Of a stretch of DNA of 64,000 nucleotides, positions 26,159 to 35,887 are shown piece after piece. Position numbers and translations under genes: made by a program. The notes under the pieces were generated by a model. The model was not told the DNA's origin, did no database searches, and worked only from the letters and a program-made list of their open reading frames with translations. Positions within the stretch are counted from its first letter, which is position 1; every line of letters begins with the position of its first letter. This stretch comes from Bog-473 sp963756025 (GTDB lineage: Bacteria; Actinomycetota; Acidimicrobiia; Acidimicrobiales; RAAP-2), in the NCBI GenBank assembly GCA_963756025.1, contig CAVWMF010000006.1, forward strand, positions 496,001-560,000. Direction: 5' to 3'.

Positions 26159-27100
26159 TCATACACCTTCGTGTCCGTCGGGCACCCGGCACACATACGC
26201 CAGCAGGTAGCAGTCTTCTATCTCGCTGAACAACCCCCGGGCGGTGGCCACGGCGTCCACGTCGAAACGGCCGGCCGCCAGGCTGGGGCCGGCGTAGTTG
26301 AGACCCTTGGCCTCCACGATCTCGAAGCCGGCCCGCACCAGCTTGGACGAGAGCTCGTCATGGGTGTACTCGTGCTCGTGATCGGGGTCGATGAAGGTGG
26401 CCTGCTGGAGCCGGGTGACACGGGCATTCGGGGTGTCGAGGGCGAGATGCCCCCCGGGCCGCAGCACCCGCCGCACCTCGGAGAGCACCACGTCGGCCAC
26501 GTCCAGCGGCACGTGCTCGATGCTCTGCCCGCTGTAGACGAGGTCCACCGAATCGTCGGGATAGTCCGACAGGTCGACCATCGAGTGGTAGCGGTAGCGC
26601 ACCGGCCCGAGCTTGGTCTCGGTCACGGCATGCGCGGTGTCCTCCTGGTAGAGCTCGTTGCGTTCCTCGGAAGGGAGGTCGATCACCACGAGGTCGTCGA
26701 ACAGGTAGGGGTAGCCCATGAGGACGAGGGCGCCGGTGGCATTGCCGAGCGCGGTCCCACCGAGATCGAGGATCCGCTTGCCGGCGGGGAGGGAGCGGAC
26801 GAACATCATCCGGCTGAGATGGAGCGACTGGCCCAGGCCGCTGAACGGCGTGACCGACCACCATTCCCCCGACGCGACAGCCCAGAGGGCCACCTCCTGG
26901 GGGGTCAATGACCCGTTCTGCAGGCCCGAGAGATAGCTGGCGGTGCCGGTCGGATCGGGCTCGCGGCCGAGGATCAACTCGTAGACCACGTCGAGCACCT
27001 GCTGGGCCGACAGGGTGGAGAGTCCACGCCATCCCTGGCTACCCGGCACCGGCAGGGGGGCACCACGCACGCGGCGCAGTGCGCCCTTCACCGTTGGCAT
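26159..27100 (-). CDS. DUF4214-SAM methyltransferase fusion
   Basis: 313 residues. The N-terminal 30-90 region (VLDVVYELILGREPDPTG, LTPQEVALWAVASGEWW) matches DUF4214, a repeat domain linked with surface and S-layer-like proteins. A methyltransferase follows: ILDLGGTALGNATGALVLMG, then SGQSIEHVPLDVADVVLSEV and RRVLRPGGHLALDTPNARV, typical of class I enzymes. ATG 27100 chosen; a TTG lies three codons upstream. Its position beside the polysaccharide locus suggests glycan methylation. Confidence 0.82.
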   Translation of the reverse strand: MPTVKGALRRVRGAPLPVPGSQGWRGLSTLSAQQVLDVVYELILGREPDPTGTASYLSGLQNGSLTPQEVALWAVASGEWWSVTPFSGLGQSLHLSRMMFVRSLPAGKRILDLGGTALGNATGALVLMGYPYLFDDLVVIDLPSEERNELYQEDTAHAVTETKLGPVRYRYHSMVDLSDYPDDSVDLVYSGQSIEHVPLDVADVVLSEVRRVLRPGGHLALDTPNARVTRLQQATFIDPDHEHEYTHDELSSKLVRAGFEIVEAKGLNYAGPSLAAGRFDVDAVATARGLFSEIEDCYLLAYVCRVPDGHEGV

Positions 27101-27156
27101 GCCCGTCAACGTACCTTCAGCGACCGGCTGGCGGCGACCCGATAACTTCGATCGCC

Positions 27157-28179
27157 ATGCCGCACCTGGTCGCCGCCCCCGACAAGTTCCGGGGCACCGC
27201 GACGGCGGCCGAGGTGGCCGCAGCCGTTGCCGAGGCGGCCCGGAGCGGCGGTTGGACCACCGACGAGGTCCCGATGTCCGACGGCGGCGAAGGCCTCCTC
27301 GAAGCGCTCGGTGGGACGCCGCAGGTCACCTCGGTGCCCGGTCCGTTGGGCCAGACGGTCGACGCGGAGTGGCGCCTCCTGCCGCCCGGCGACGGCCGCG
27401 GGCCCACGGCGGTGATCGAGATGTCCCGGGCCTCGGGGAGGGCGCTGCTCCCCCACCCCGAAGGTGACGACCCCCTCGACGCGGACACCTCGGGCGTCGG
27501 CCACCTCCTCCTCGCGGCGCGCGACGCCGGGGCGACGCGGATCGTCATCGGCTGCGGTGGCTCGGCCACGACCGACGGCGGCTGGGGTGCCGTGCGGGCC
27601 GTGGGATCCGCGACGGCCCTGGCCGGCATCGACCTCGACGTCGCCTGCGATGTCACGACCCGTTTCGTCGATGCCGCCGCCATCTTCGGGCCGCAGAAAG
27701 GTGCCTCTCCGGAGCAGATCGCGCTGTTGACCGACCGCCTCGGCTCCCTGGCCGACCGTTACCGGCGGGACTTCGGCGTGGACGTGGAAACGCTTCCCGG
27801 GGCGGGAGCGGCGGGCGGGTTGGCCGGCGGGCTCGTCGCACTGGGGGCGCGCATCGTTCCGGGCTTCGACCTGGTGGCGGGCCTCACCGGGTTGGCCGGG
27901 CGCATCGCGGGGGCCGACCTCGTGGTCACCGGCGAGGGTCACCTCGATCCTCCCTCTTTCGAGGGCAAGGTGCCCGGGGGCGTCCTGGCCCTGGCCGATG
28001 CCCGATGCCCGGTGCTGTGCATCGTCGGGGCCGCCGACGAGGAACTGCTGCGCACCCCTCCTCCGGGTCTCGAGATCATCAGCCTGGCCGCCCGGTTCGG
28101 TGGGACACGCGCCCGCCGCGAGACGTGCGCGCTGATTGCGCAAGTCACCCGCGAGGCGTTGCCGCGGTTCCTCCCCTGA
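27157..28179 (+). CDS. glxK: Glycerate 2-kinase
   Basis: Phosphorylates D-glycerate, linking glyoxylate or serine breakdown with glycolysis. Diagnostic family sequences: VAAPDKFRGTATAAEVAAAV, PMSDGGEGLLEAL, GCGGSATTDGGWG and LVVTGEGHLDPPSFEGKVPG. 340 residues, slightly shorter than the usual 370-380. Standalone gene, divergent from the DUF4214 methyltransferase. Confidence 0.92.
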   Translation: MPHLVAAPDKFRGTATAAEVAAAVAEAARSGGWTTDEVPMSDGGEGLLEALGGTPQVTSVPGPLGQTVDAEWRLLPPGDGRGPTAVIEMSRASGRALLPHPEGDDPLDADTSGVGHLLLAARDAGATRIVIGCGGSATTDGGWGAVRAVGSATALAGIDLDVACDVTTRFVDAAAIFGPQKGASPEQIALLTDRLGSLADRYRRDFGVDVETLPGAGAAGGLAGGLVALGARIVPGFDLVAGLTGLAGRIAGADLVVTGEGHLDPPSFEGKVPGGVLALADARCPVLCIVGAADEELLRTPPPGLEIISLAARFGGTRARRETCALIAQVTREALPRFLP

Positions 28180-28227
28180 GAGCTTCCATCCGCTCCCCGG
28201 TCGGTCCTGCGGACTACCTTCGACCGG

Positions 28228-28458
28228 ATGCCCGTCCCGACGTCAGCGCCCACCGCTTCGGTGCCCACAACTTCCGTGCCCACAACTTCCGTGCCCACAA
28301 CTTCCGTGCCCACCGCGACCGGCCCCGCTGCGCCGGGGTGCGAACGCTCGCCGCTCGGGACGTTCGCCGAATGCCCGCACTGCGCGGGCGACATGCGGCC
28401 CGAACACGCGCACTACCGCTGCGCCGGCTGCGGGTGGCGCGACTCCTGCTGCGACTGA
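28228..28458 (+). CDS. Small zinc-ribbon-like protein with SVPTT repeats
   Basis: 76 residues. The C-terminus AECPHCAGDMRPEHAHYRC continues with AGCGWRDSCCD, a four-cysteine zinc ribbon plus Cys pair seen in small conserved bacterial proteins of unknown role. The first 30 residues are low-complexity repeats SVPTT encoded by a 15-bp tandem repeat, so the true start may lie after them and the ATG at 28228 is tentative. Confidence 0.65.
   Translation: MPVPTSAPTASVPTTSVPTTSVPTTSVPTATGPAAPGCERSPLGTFAECPHCAGDMRPEHAHYRCAGCGWRDSCCD
28261..28305 (+). repeat. 15-bp tandem repeat, three perfect copies
   Basis: GTGCCCACAACTTCC is repeated at 28261, 28276 and 28291, followed by a partial fourth copy. 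It is in frame with the zinc-ribbon gene, so copy-number change would alter protein length by five residues each time. Confidence 0.9.
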
Positions 28459-28507
28459 ACGGAAGGTCTTTCGGCGCCGTCCCCTCGATATGAGGCACGA
28501 TGACGCC

Positions 28508-29452
28508 ATGCCAGCGCACCAGTTCCGTTTCGCCGCCCAACTCAGCAAGGCTCCCGACAGCACGGCGCGCTCATGGGCCGAACAGGCCCGTCGTTGCGAG
28601 GATCTCGGCTACTCCGCGCTGCTCATGCCCGACCACTTCGGCGACCAGCTGGCCCCCGTGCCGGCACTGGCCGCCGTGGCCGCCGCCACCACGACCTTGC
28701 GCTTGGGCTCTCTCGTCTTCGGCAACGACTACCGCCACCCGTTCGTGCTGGCCAAAGAGGCGGCCACACTCGATCTCCTGAGCGAAGGTCGCTTCGAGCT
28801 CAGCCTCGGCGCCGGGTGGATGAAGACCGATTACGAGGAAGCCGGACTGACCTACGACACGCCCCGGGTCCGGGTCGAGCGCTTCGAAGAGGCCGTGCAG
28901 GTCATACAGGGACTGCTCCGGACCGATGGCCCCTTCTCGTTCGACGGCACCTACTACAAGGTGCACGAGCACAGCCTGCTTCCCCGCCCGGTGCAGCAGC
29001 CCGGGCCACCGATCATCATCGGCGGCGGCGGCAAGCGCGTGCTGTCCTTCGCGGCGCAGCACGCAGACATCGTCAGCATCAACGCCAACCTGCGCGATGG
29101 CACGGGCGGACCCGAGACCGCGCCCAACATGTCGCCCGAGCGGACGCGGGAAAAGGTGGCCTGGGTGAAGGAAGCCGCCGGATCGCGGTTCGACACCCTC
29201 GAGCTCAACGCGTTGATCGGCTTCGTCATGATCACCGACGATGCCAGCGGCATTTTCGAAGCAATGGCGCCCCATTTCGGCATCGCCGTCGACGAGGCCC
29301 GCCATGTGCCGGGCATCCTGCTGGGCACGCTCGACGAGATGATCGAGGAACTCCATTGGCGGCGCCAGGAATACGGCATCACCTACTGGTCGATCGAAGC
29401 CGACAGCTGGGACGACCTCGGACCGATCGTGAGCAAGCTGTCGGGCACGTGA
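28508..29452 (+). CDS. LLM class F420-dependent oxidoreductase
   Basis: 314 residues of the TIGR03621-type subfamily. DHFGDQLAPVPALAAVAAAT, LGSLVFGNDYRHPFVLAKE, LSLGAGWMKTDYEEAGL and PIIIGGGGKRVLSFAAQHAD follow the usual TIM-barrel order and include the F420/FMN contact strands. Likely a hydride transfer enzyme on an unknown substrate. Its stop overlaps the GTG of the next gene (GTGA). Confidence 0.92.
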   Translation: MPAHQFRFAAQLSKAPDSTARSWAEQARRCEDLGYSALLMPDHFGDQLAPVPALAAVAAATTTLRLGSLVFGNDYRHPFVLAKEAATLDLLSEGRFELSLGAGWMKTDYEEAGLTYDTPRVRVERFEEAVQVIQGLLRTDGPFSFDGTYYKVHEHSLLPRPVQQPGPPIIIGGGGKRVLSFAAQHADIVSINANLRDGTGGPETAPNMSPERTREKVAWVKEAAGSRFDTLELNALIGFVMITDDASGIFEAMAPHFGIAVDEARHVPGILLGTLDEMIEELHWRRQEYGITYWSIEADSWDDLGPIVSKLSGT

Positions 29453-30350
29453 GCATCACCACGACGGCCGGCTGGGAAGCCATGGGGCGCTACCGGGAAC
29501 TCTGTGGGCACCGCATCTTCACCGTCGATGCGCCGTCCATCGGGCCCGAGGCACACGAACCGCTCTTGGTCCTGCACGGGTTTCCGACCTCATCGTTCGA
29601 CTACGTCACCGTCCTCGACCCGCTGCGCGCCGGGCGTAGGGTCCTCCTCTTCGACGGGCTCGGGTACGGGCTGTCGGCCAAACCGGACATGCCCTACACA
29701 TTGGCGCTGCAGGCCGATGTGGCCTCCGCCCTGGTGGCCGAGCTGGGACTCACGCAGCTCGGCGCTGCTCACCCACGACGTCGGCGACACGGTCGGCGGC
29801 GAACTGCTGGCCCGGCGCGCCGAGGGCTCGTGGACGGTCGAGGTGACCCGACGCGTGGTCACCAACGGCAGCATCTACATCGATCAGGCCCATCTGACCA
29901 ACGGGCAGCTGTCGCTCCTCAGCTGGCCCGACGAGAAGCTGTCCAACGACGCTCCGGTGACCGCCGCATCCATAACCCGCAGCTTGCGCGAGACCTACAG
30001 CCCGTTCTCCTCGCTGGCCCACGCAGGGCTCGGGGGACGATCTCATGACGGCAACCGTGGAGCAGATCATGCGTGACGACGGCCACCTGATCCTCACCCG
30101 CCTGATCCGTTACATCGAAGAGCGCAGGCGGAACGAGTCGCGGTTCACCGGCGCGATCGAGGCCGACCTGTCGCCGTTGCACATCGTGTGGGGAATGGAC
30201 GACCCCATCGCCGTGCCCTCCATGGTCGACACCCTGCTCGGGGCCCGGCCCGACGCCACGGTGGTCCGCCTCGAAGGGGTGGGACACTACCCGATGGTCG
30301 AGGCACCAGCGCTGTTTCTCGCCGCCGTCCTGTTGGGTCTGCGCGACTGA
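29449..30350 (+). CDS. Alpha/beta hydrolase (frame interrupted twice)
   Basis: The first frame has LLVLHGFPTSSFDYVTV and LFDGLGYGLSAKP. The second frame, from about 29762, has ALLTHDVGDTVGGELLARR, where the nucleophile elbow HDVGD carries Asp, as in haloalkane dehalogenase or epoxide hydrolase-like enzymes. The third frame, from about 30030, has HIVWGMDDPIAVPSMVD and LEGVGHYPMVEAPALF with the catalytic acid and His. Starts at GTG 29449 inside the previous stop. Assembly errors are likely but cannot be separated from decay. Confidence 0.75.
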
Positions 30351-30385
30351 TCCGGGTGCTGACGATGATCGGGCCCCGGCCGTGA

Positions 30386-31213
30386 TCAGCTCCTGGGAGC
30401 CAGCCGGTGGACGACCTGGCTCTGCGTGATCACACCGACCGGCCCTTCGGCGTCGTAGGCCTCCGTCACGGCGAGTCCGAGACCCCCTCGGCCCACGTGC
30501 CCGACGGCGTCGAGAAAGAACCAGGGACCAGTGGGCTGACGGAACAGCGTGGCGTTGAGGTCGATGTTGATCAGCGCCAAACCGGACCCGATGGAGGCCG
30601 TCTGACTGAGCGGCGAACCGAAGTCCCCGACACCCAACAACATGGACAGGCCGCACGGCGCCGTGCCATCGATGACCGGAACCTTGAGGCGAAGCCACGC
30701 GGCGCTCGGAACCGGCACCCCGTAGCCGCCACGAACGATGCGATGTTCGACGGCGTCGCGCACGAAGATCGGACCGCTGTCATCGGGGTAGAGGTGGCCC
30801 CAGTCCATTGCGACGAGCTGATCGGGCCCTTGCGGCGGCGACCACGCGTCGGGGGTGACGGAGATCGGCTCCCGGCGTGTGAGGACCGCGTGCGCCGACA
30901 CGGCACGCCCGAGCTCCGTGGAGAGCTCAATGTCGAGATGCGCCACCCGACGGCTGACCTGACGCCGGGTCACGAGTCCGCGCATGGGCTCGAGCGGGAC
31001 CGGTCGCTCGAGGTCGATCTGTACCCGGGCAACCTGCTCGCTCTCTCCGGCGGCGGCGGTGACCAGTGCACCGACGAGGGCGCCGGGGGCGCCCCCGTGC
31101 ATTGCATCCGACCGCCACGGTCCTGTCGTCAATGCAGTCGGTACGTACCAGTCGCCGTCCCTCTGGTACAGAGATCGGACAACACTTTCAACGCCGGACA
31201 GACCTTCCTCCAC
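30386..31213 (-). CDS. Thioesterase family protein (TesB-like double hotdog)
   Basis: 275 residues. TTGPWRSDAMHGGAPGALVG at the start and VQIDLERPVPLEPM are typical of the double-hotdog acyl-CoA thioesterase-like family. The C-terminal half has LALINIDLNATLFRQPTGPW with the usual conserved Asp. It hydrolyses or binds acyl-CoA by family inference. GTG start at 31213 lacks a strong ribosome binding site. Confidence 0.8.
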   Translation of the reverse strand: MEEGLSGVESVVRSLYQRDGDWYVPTALTTGPWRSDAMHGGAPGALVGALVTAAAGESEQVARVQIDLERPVPLEPMRGLVTRRQVSRRVAHLDIELSTELGRAVSAHAVLTRREPISVTPDAWSPPQGPDQLVAMDWGHLYPDDSGPIFVRDAVEHRIVRGGYGVPVPSAAWLRLKVPVIDGTAPCGLSMLLGVGDFGSPLSQTASIGSGLALINIDLNATLFRQPTGPWFFLDAVGHVGRGGLGLAVTEAYDAEGPVGVITQSQVVHRLAPRS

Positions 31214-31264
31214 TTCGATCGTGCGGGACCAATCCCGTCCCCAGTCTGGCAGGCACCCGGACGA

Positions 31265-32986
31265 CTAATTCGAAGGGCGCAGCCGCTGGCCCGAACGGGC
31301 CCCGGTCGAAACGCCCTGGCGCGTCGCCACCTGGCCGTTGACCACGCTCATTTCGATCCCCTGGGCGTCGGTGACCAGGCGGCGTCCGCCCGCCGGTTGA
31401 TCGTCGACGAACCGCACCCCGGTCGTCCCGACGCGGTCGGGGTCGAAGAGCACGAGGTCGGCGGCGAAGCCGGGACGGACCAGTCCCCGGTCGGCAAAGC
31501 CGAAGAGCCGGGCTTGGTCACCCGTGAGCATGGCAATGGCGCGCTCGAGCGAGAGCACCCGGCGTTCGCGCACCCAGTGCTGCAGCGTCCATACGGCGTA
31601 ACAGCTGTCGGTGTTGGCCAACACATGTGCGCCGGCGTCGGAGGCGCCGATCATGGCGGCCGGGTGAGCCACCAGGCGTGCCACCTCGTCGTCGTCGCCG
31701 TTGCGCATGACGGTGGCGACCTGGGTCTCGAAGTTGTCGGCCAGAGCGAGGTCGAGCAGCAGGTCGACGGGATCGCACTCCCGCTCGGCACAAAGGGTGT
31801 CGAAGTCCTTGCCCTCCACGTCGGCCTGATGGGAGTAGCGCACGCGCACATGGTCCCAGCGCCCGTTGAAGACGGGGTTCGGCGGCATGACCGCCCCTTC
31901 CCGACGCAGCTGCGCCCGGGCCTCGGGATCGGCCGCCAGGGCGCGCACGGCATCGGCGCCCCCACGCTCGACCGCGGCCATCATCGTCGGCAGTGATCGC
32001 ACCAACGTTCCGGGGCTGTCCAGCCGTGTCCACAGCTCGAAGGGGCGGGTGGAGATCTGCGGTATCACGGCGAATCCGGCCCGCTGCCCCTCCAAGGCCA
32101 GGTCCATGAGATCTGCGGCCCCGCCGGGGTCGTCCGTGGAATCGAAGATCGGTCCGACCACCACCGGGCGACCCGACGCCGCGGCAAGCCGCTGATGCCA
32201 TCCCAGGTCGTCGATCCGTTCCTTTTGGCCTTGCAAGAGAGCGGCATTGGCCATGGTGAAGAGACCGGGCCCGGGGCCGTCGCCGAGCACTGCGGCCAAC
32301 TGGAGCAGCTCGTCCTCCCCGCAGATCTGCCCGGGCAGGGCCGTGCCGCCGGGGCCGGGATTCCCGACGACCTGATCAGTCGAGAAGCCGAGGGCGCCGA
32401 GGTCGGTGCCCTGGCGCAGCAGCCGGCCCATCTGTCGGATCTCGTCCTCGGTCGCCTGACGCGTATAGCACGTCGGGCACCCCCATCACGGCGGCACGGA
32501 TCGGCACATGGCCGATCAGGAACGCGTGATTGAGGAGAACATCGAGTCCGTCCAGCCGCGCCGCGTACGACGCCAGATCGGACCAGTCGAAGGGCACACC
32601 CGTCTCGAACGACACCTCGGGAATCTGCTCGACGGTGCTCATGGCGGCGACCAGGTACTGCCCGGGCACCCTCGCTGAGCACGGGAGCCAGGGCGTAGCC
32701 GCAGTTGGCCGTGACCACGGTGGTCACCCCGAAACTCGAGGATGGGGTCAGATCGGGATCCCAGAAGAGATTCGCATCGAGATGCGTGTGGGGATCGATG
32801 AACCCGGGAGCCAGCACGCGGTCGCCGACCGCTGACCTCCTCGACGGCGTGCCCGGCGACGCGCCCCCCGACCGCGGTGATCCGGCCGCCACTGACGGCG
32901 ACATCTCCCTGGGTCGCCGGACCCCCACTGCCGTCGATCACGGTGACGTTGCGGAAGATCAGATCATGTTCGGGGTCTGCTGCCAT
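31265..32986 (-). CDS. N-acyl-D-amino-acid deacylase-type amidohydrolase (frame interrupted)
   Basis: The start at 32986 (GGAGG five bases upstream) gives LIFRNVTVIDGSGGPATQGD. The metal motif APGFIDPHTHLDANLFWDPD and TTVVTANCGYALAPV lie in a second frame. FDWSDLASYAARLDGL and LNHAFLIGHVPIRAAVMG lie in a third, and the long C-terminal part (MIGASDAGAHVLANTDSCYA with the late metal Asp, RGLVRPGFAADLVLFDPD) runs to 31265 in a fourth stretch. Changes fall near 32845, 32675 and 32460. About 570 residues in total, normal for D-aminoacylase relatives. Substrate unknown. Confidence 0.8.
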
Positions 32987-33082
32987 CGTTCCTCCAAATG
33001 GGTGGGCGAGCGGAGCGCACGCGTTCTCGTGCGGCCGACGGGGTCAGCCTCTCGATAGGGGTGGGACAGGTCCCTCTGCTGA

Positions 33083-33947
33083 CTAGGCGAAGAGGGCGAG
33101 ACCGCGCATCTCCACGCTCGCCCGTGTTGGCACCCCGGCGGGGCACGTGGGATCGGTGAATGCGCTGTGGGGGACCCGAACCGACCGGCTCCGGTCCGTG
33201 TCGTGCGCCTTGAACACCAGAACCTCGCCGGGGGTCATGTCCCGGTAGTAGTACCAGCGGTGCGCCGGGTTGTAGAGGTAGCCGGTCGTGTCATGAGTGA
33301 TCTCGCCGGTGTCCTTTTCAACCGTGATGGCGGTGACGGTGATTTCGTCTTCCGGCGCAACCGTACGCGGCATCGCACACCGCGAGCGGAAAGTCCTGCG
33401 GCGGCGGTGAGACGGCTCGCCACATGTTGTAGAGCGCATAGCGGGAATAGTGACGGAGGTCGATGCTTTCGACGAATGCATCGACCATCTCGACCAGTCC
33501 GGTCGCCGACACGTCCGTGTTGTCAGCGTGCGGGTAGCGCGCCGGCTTGGCGTTCGACAGCGGGGACAGCTTGTCCGTCGCCCCTTCGCCGTAGCGCCGT
33601 TTCCCTCGACCCAGCATGAACGCCTGCGAGGCCCCGGTCACCCGGGCCAGCAGGTCCGTCATCTCGTCGATGTAGCGCTGATCGACCTCAGGGTCGTCCT
33701 GGATGAGATCGAAATCATCGATCGAGCTCGCATGGGGAACCAGCACGAATCCTTCGCGGTCGAGCTCGGGTTGCAATGACCGGGCATTCGCAATGCGTAC
33801 CGCCCGACCGGGGAGCGTCTGCATCGTGGACTGTTCTTCGGCTTCGGTGACGAACTTGAGTGTCTCGTCCTGCGGCGATCCGGGATTCCAGATGTAGTTG
33901 ATCTCGGCGTCGACGGCCTCGTCGTTGAGTGTCTCGGTTGCGCCCAC
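33083..33947 (-). CDS. CmcJ/AsaB (GA4 desaturase)-like oxidase (frame interrupted)
   Basis: The N-terminal part has INYIWNPGSPQDETLKFV, a REGFVLVPHASSIDDF stretch and YALYNMWRAVSPPPQDFPLA. After a frame change near 33365 the rest reads YNPAHRWYYYRDMTPGEVLV, FKAHDTDRS and VPHSAFTDP, the conserved core of this 2-oxoglutarate/iron-type family known from cephamycin CmcJ and fungal AsaB/GA4 desaturase-like enzymes. The substrate is open. GTG start at 33947, 135 bp after the tetR stop and just below a palindrome that may control it. Confidence 0.8.
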
Positions 33948-34044
33948 TGCTCGTCGTCCCCTGGTCTCGGTGTTGCCTGTCCCGGTGTGCCGGTCGCCAT
34001 GCTCATGACCCGGCGTTCTCGGGGCCGGATGGCAGGACCATGAG

Positions 34045-34070
34045 TTTACATTACTTATCTAAAATGTAAA
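34045..34070. promoter_or_regulatory. Palindrome TTTACATT-N10-AATGTAAA, likely TetR operator
   Basis: A perfect 8-bp dyad in an AT-rich island of an otherwise GC-rich region, between tetR and the CmcJ/AsaB-like gene. Read on the minus strand, TTTACA and the internal TAGATA-like sequence could also serve as promoter parts. Size and symmetry suit a TetR-family dimer. Confidence 0.6.
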
Positions 34071-34082
34071 GCCTCATCGAGG

Positions 34083-34670
34083 TCATCCGGCCATCAGCCG
34101 GGCTGATCGAGGGGATATTCCGGCGAAGTCGCGCATCATCGAGAGCAGGACCTCGGTATCGGGATGCGGCACCAGGTAGTGCGAATAGGCCATCCGGAGA
34201 AACAGCTCCGCCGCCTGCTCCCGGGTCAGCGCTCCCGCCCGGACGGCGGGCACCTCGAGCAGCGCATCGCCGAGGAGGCGGGCCAGGATCTCGGTGTGGG
34301 GACCCATGGATGCTTGGAGCCCTTTGAGGGCGTACTCGGGATCGATGCCGATCGGGTCCGGGATCATCGACTCGTCGAGATAGTTCACGAGGTAGCGCAG
34401 GGCCGCGTCCAACCGGCGCCGCGGAGACCGGTGGGCGTCGATCACCCGTTGCAGCCCGACGTCGAAGCGCTCTTCTTCATAGGCCGCGATGGCAGCGAGA
34501 AGGTCAGCCTTGGTGGGAAACCATCGGTACAGAGTCGGTCGGGAGATACCGGCGGCGCTCGCAACAGCAGACAGCGTCAACTTGCCCGGACCCCGCTCCG
34601 CGATCGCTTTTCTCGCCGCTTCGAGGATCAAATCCACGGTGATCGAGGGTGACCCCATGCCTCTCAGCAT
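34083..34670 (-). CDS. TetR family transcriptional regulator
   Basis: 195 residues. N-terminal HTH: AIAERGPGKLTLSAVASAAG followed by ISRPTLYRWFPTKADLLAAI. The C-terminal ligand domain is unspecific. ATG 34670 or 34658 are both possible. It lies directly upstream of the CmcJ/AsaB-like and amidohydrolase genes on the same strand, with a palindrome in between, so it probably represses them. Confidence 0.9.
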   Translation of the reverse strand: MLRGMGSPSITVDLILEAARKAIAERGPGKLTLSAVASAAGISRPTLYRWFPTKADLLAAIAAYEEERFDVGLQRVIDAHRSPRRRLDAALRYLVNYLDESMIPDPIGIDPEYALKGLQASMGPHTEILARLLGDALLEVPAVRAGALTREQAAELFLRMAYSHYLVPHPDTEVLLSMMRDFAGISPRSARLMAG

Positions 34671-34676
34671 GACACG

Positions 34677-35328
34677 TCATCCCGATGCGAGCATGCGGTG
34701 CAGATCCTGTTCCATGGCCTCGGTGAGCTCGATGAGCAGTTCCAATCGACGCGTCGTGCTTTCCGCGGAGAGCACGCTCTGTGCATCCATCATGTTCAGG
34801 GGCGCTTCGGTGCAGATCTGCCACGACGCGACCTCCGGGTCATCGTCGAACTGCGTCTCAGCGGCCAGAGCCGCGGTGGCACCGGACTCCGAAAGAAGTC
34901 CACGCGTGCGCCGGACGCTCTGCTCGGCCCGACGCAGTAAGGACGGCGCCACCTCGTCGGCGAGCGGCGGCCACTCCTCCACCATCGCCAAAGGGTAGGG
35001 ATCGTCGACCAGCCACTGTCCGACGCGAATCCGGGCATCCCCCTGCACGACCAACAGCCAACGTCCGTCGGACAGCGCTGCTGCCTTCGTGATGACGGCG
35101 CGGGTGCCGACCGCCATCCGCTGATCGCCGCCTCCGACTTCGACGCCCCTCTCGATGAGGACGACACCGAACCGCGAGTCTGCCGGCCAGGCAATCCCGC
35201 GTCAGCGCCCGGTACCGCGGCTCGAAGACGTGCAGGGGTATTTGGGCGTACGGATACAGAACGGCGGAAAGGGGGAACATTCCGAGTCGCCGCAACTCGC
35301 TCTCCTCTGATGGTGCAGCCTCGGTCAT
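34677..35328 (-). CDS. Lon N-terminal (LAN/PUA-like) domain protein (frame interrupted)
   Basis: Standalone substrate-binding domain of Lon protease without the ATPase and peptidase. RRLGMFPLSAVLYPYAQIPL followed by HVFEPRYRALTRDCLAG is diagnostic. The frame changes near 35175, and the remainder has RAVITKAAALSDGRWLLVVQ and GDARIRVGQWLVDDPYPLA. Total about 215 residues. ATG 35328 chosen; a GTG lies two codons upstream. Function of such solo domains is unknown. Confidence 0.8.
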
Positions 35329-35887
35329 CGTCACCAGACTGTCACGAATCCGAGTACCAGGCCGTACCGACGAACGGGACCGGCCATCAGGCCGGTCCCG
35401 TCATGGTCTGTTCAATGTGCCTGCACACAACTCGATACGTCACTGGTCCGAGGCGTCGTGTGCGAGGGCCGCCTTGTCGGCCGACCGAAACACGCACCGG
35501 CTCAAGCGCGGCCACATTCGCCGGACTCTTCATTCGTACGAGTTGCGCTGCGGCGCCACCGGCATCAGCACCGGTGACGCGGTTTCAGTCCGGTGGATCG
35601 CCTTCCTCGGTCGAGCTTGTCGACGTCATCGGCAGCTCCTTTCCACTATGGGCAACGGCGGAGTCTTCCGTTACCAATCTCCTCCCAGTATCTCCCTCCG
35701 TATGCGTTGAAGGGAACCCCCTTTGAACTGCCCCTTCGCGAACGTGCTGGTCATGCGTGCAGGGGAAACACAATGTTCATCCGACCGACGGACCGAAAGA
35801 TGGCAGTTGACGTTGACGGGCGGAGCCGCAGCGCACCGGGCGCTGAGTAGCCTCAGGGCCCGAACGACCGAACGACAGTGGGGTGAG
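35329..35887. other. Divergent intergenic region with hairpin at 35374-35401
   Basis: No gene-like frame is visible. The clearest element is ACGGGACCGGCC/GGCCGGTCCCGT, a 12-bp perfect stem with an ATCA loop. It has no T-tract and sits 46 bp ahead of the Lon-domain gene start. The rest probably holds promoters for the Lon-domain and P450 genes, but I cannot assign -10/-35 boxes with confidence. Confidence 0.5.

Noticed and set aside
25974..26192. Longer clpP with N-terminal extension
   Set aside because: The extension would run antisense through tRNA-Leu at 26059-26141.
28261..28305. CRISPR or satellite
   Set aside because: Units are contiguous with no spacers, and lie within a coding frame.
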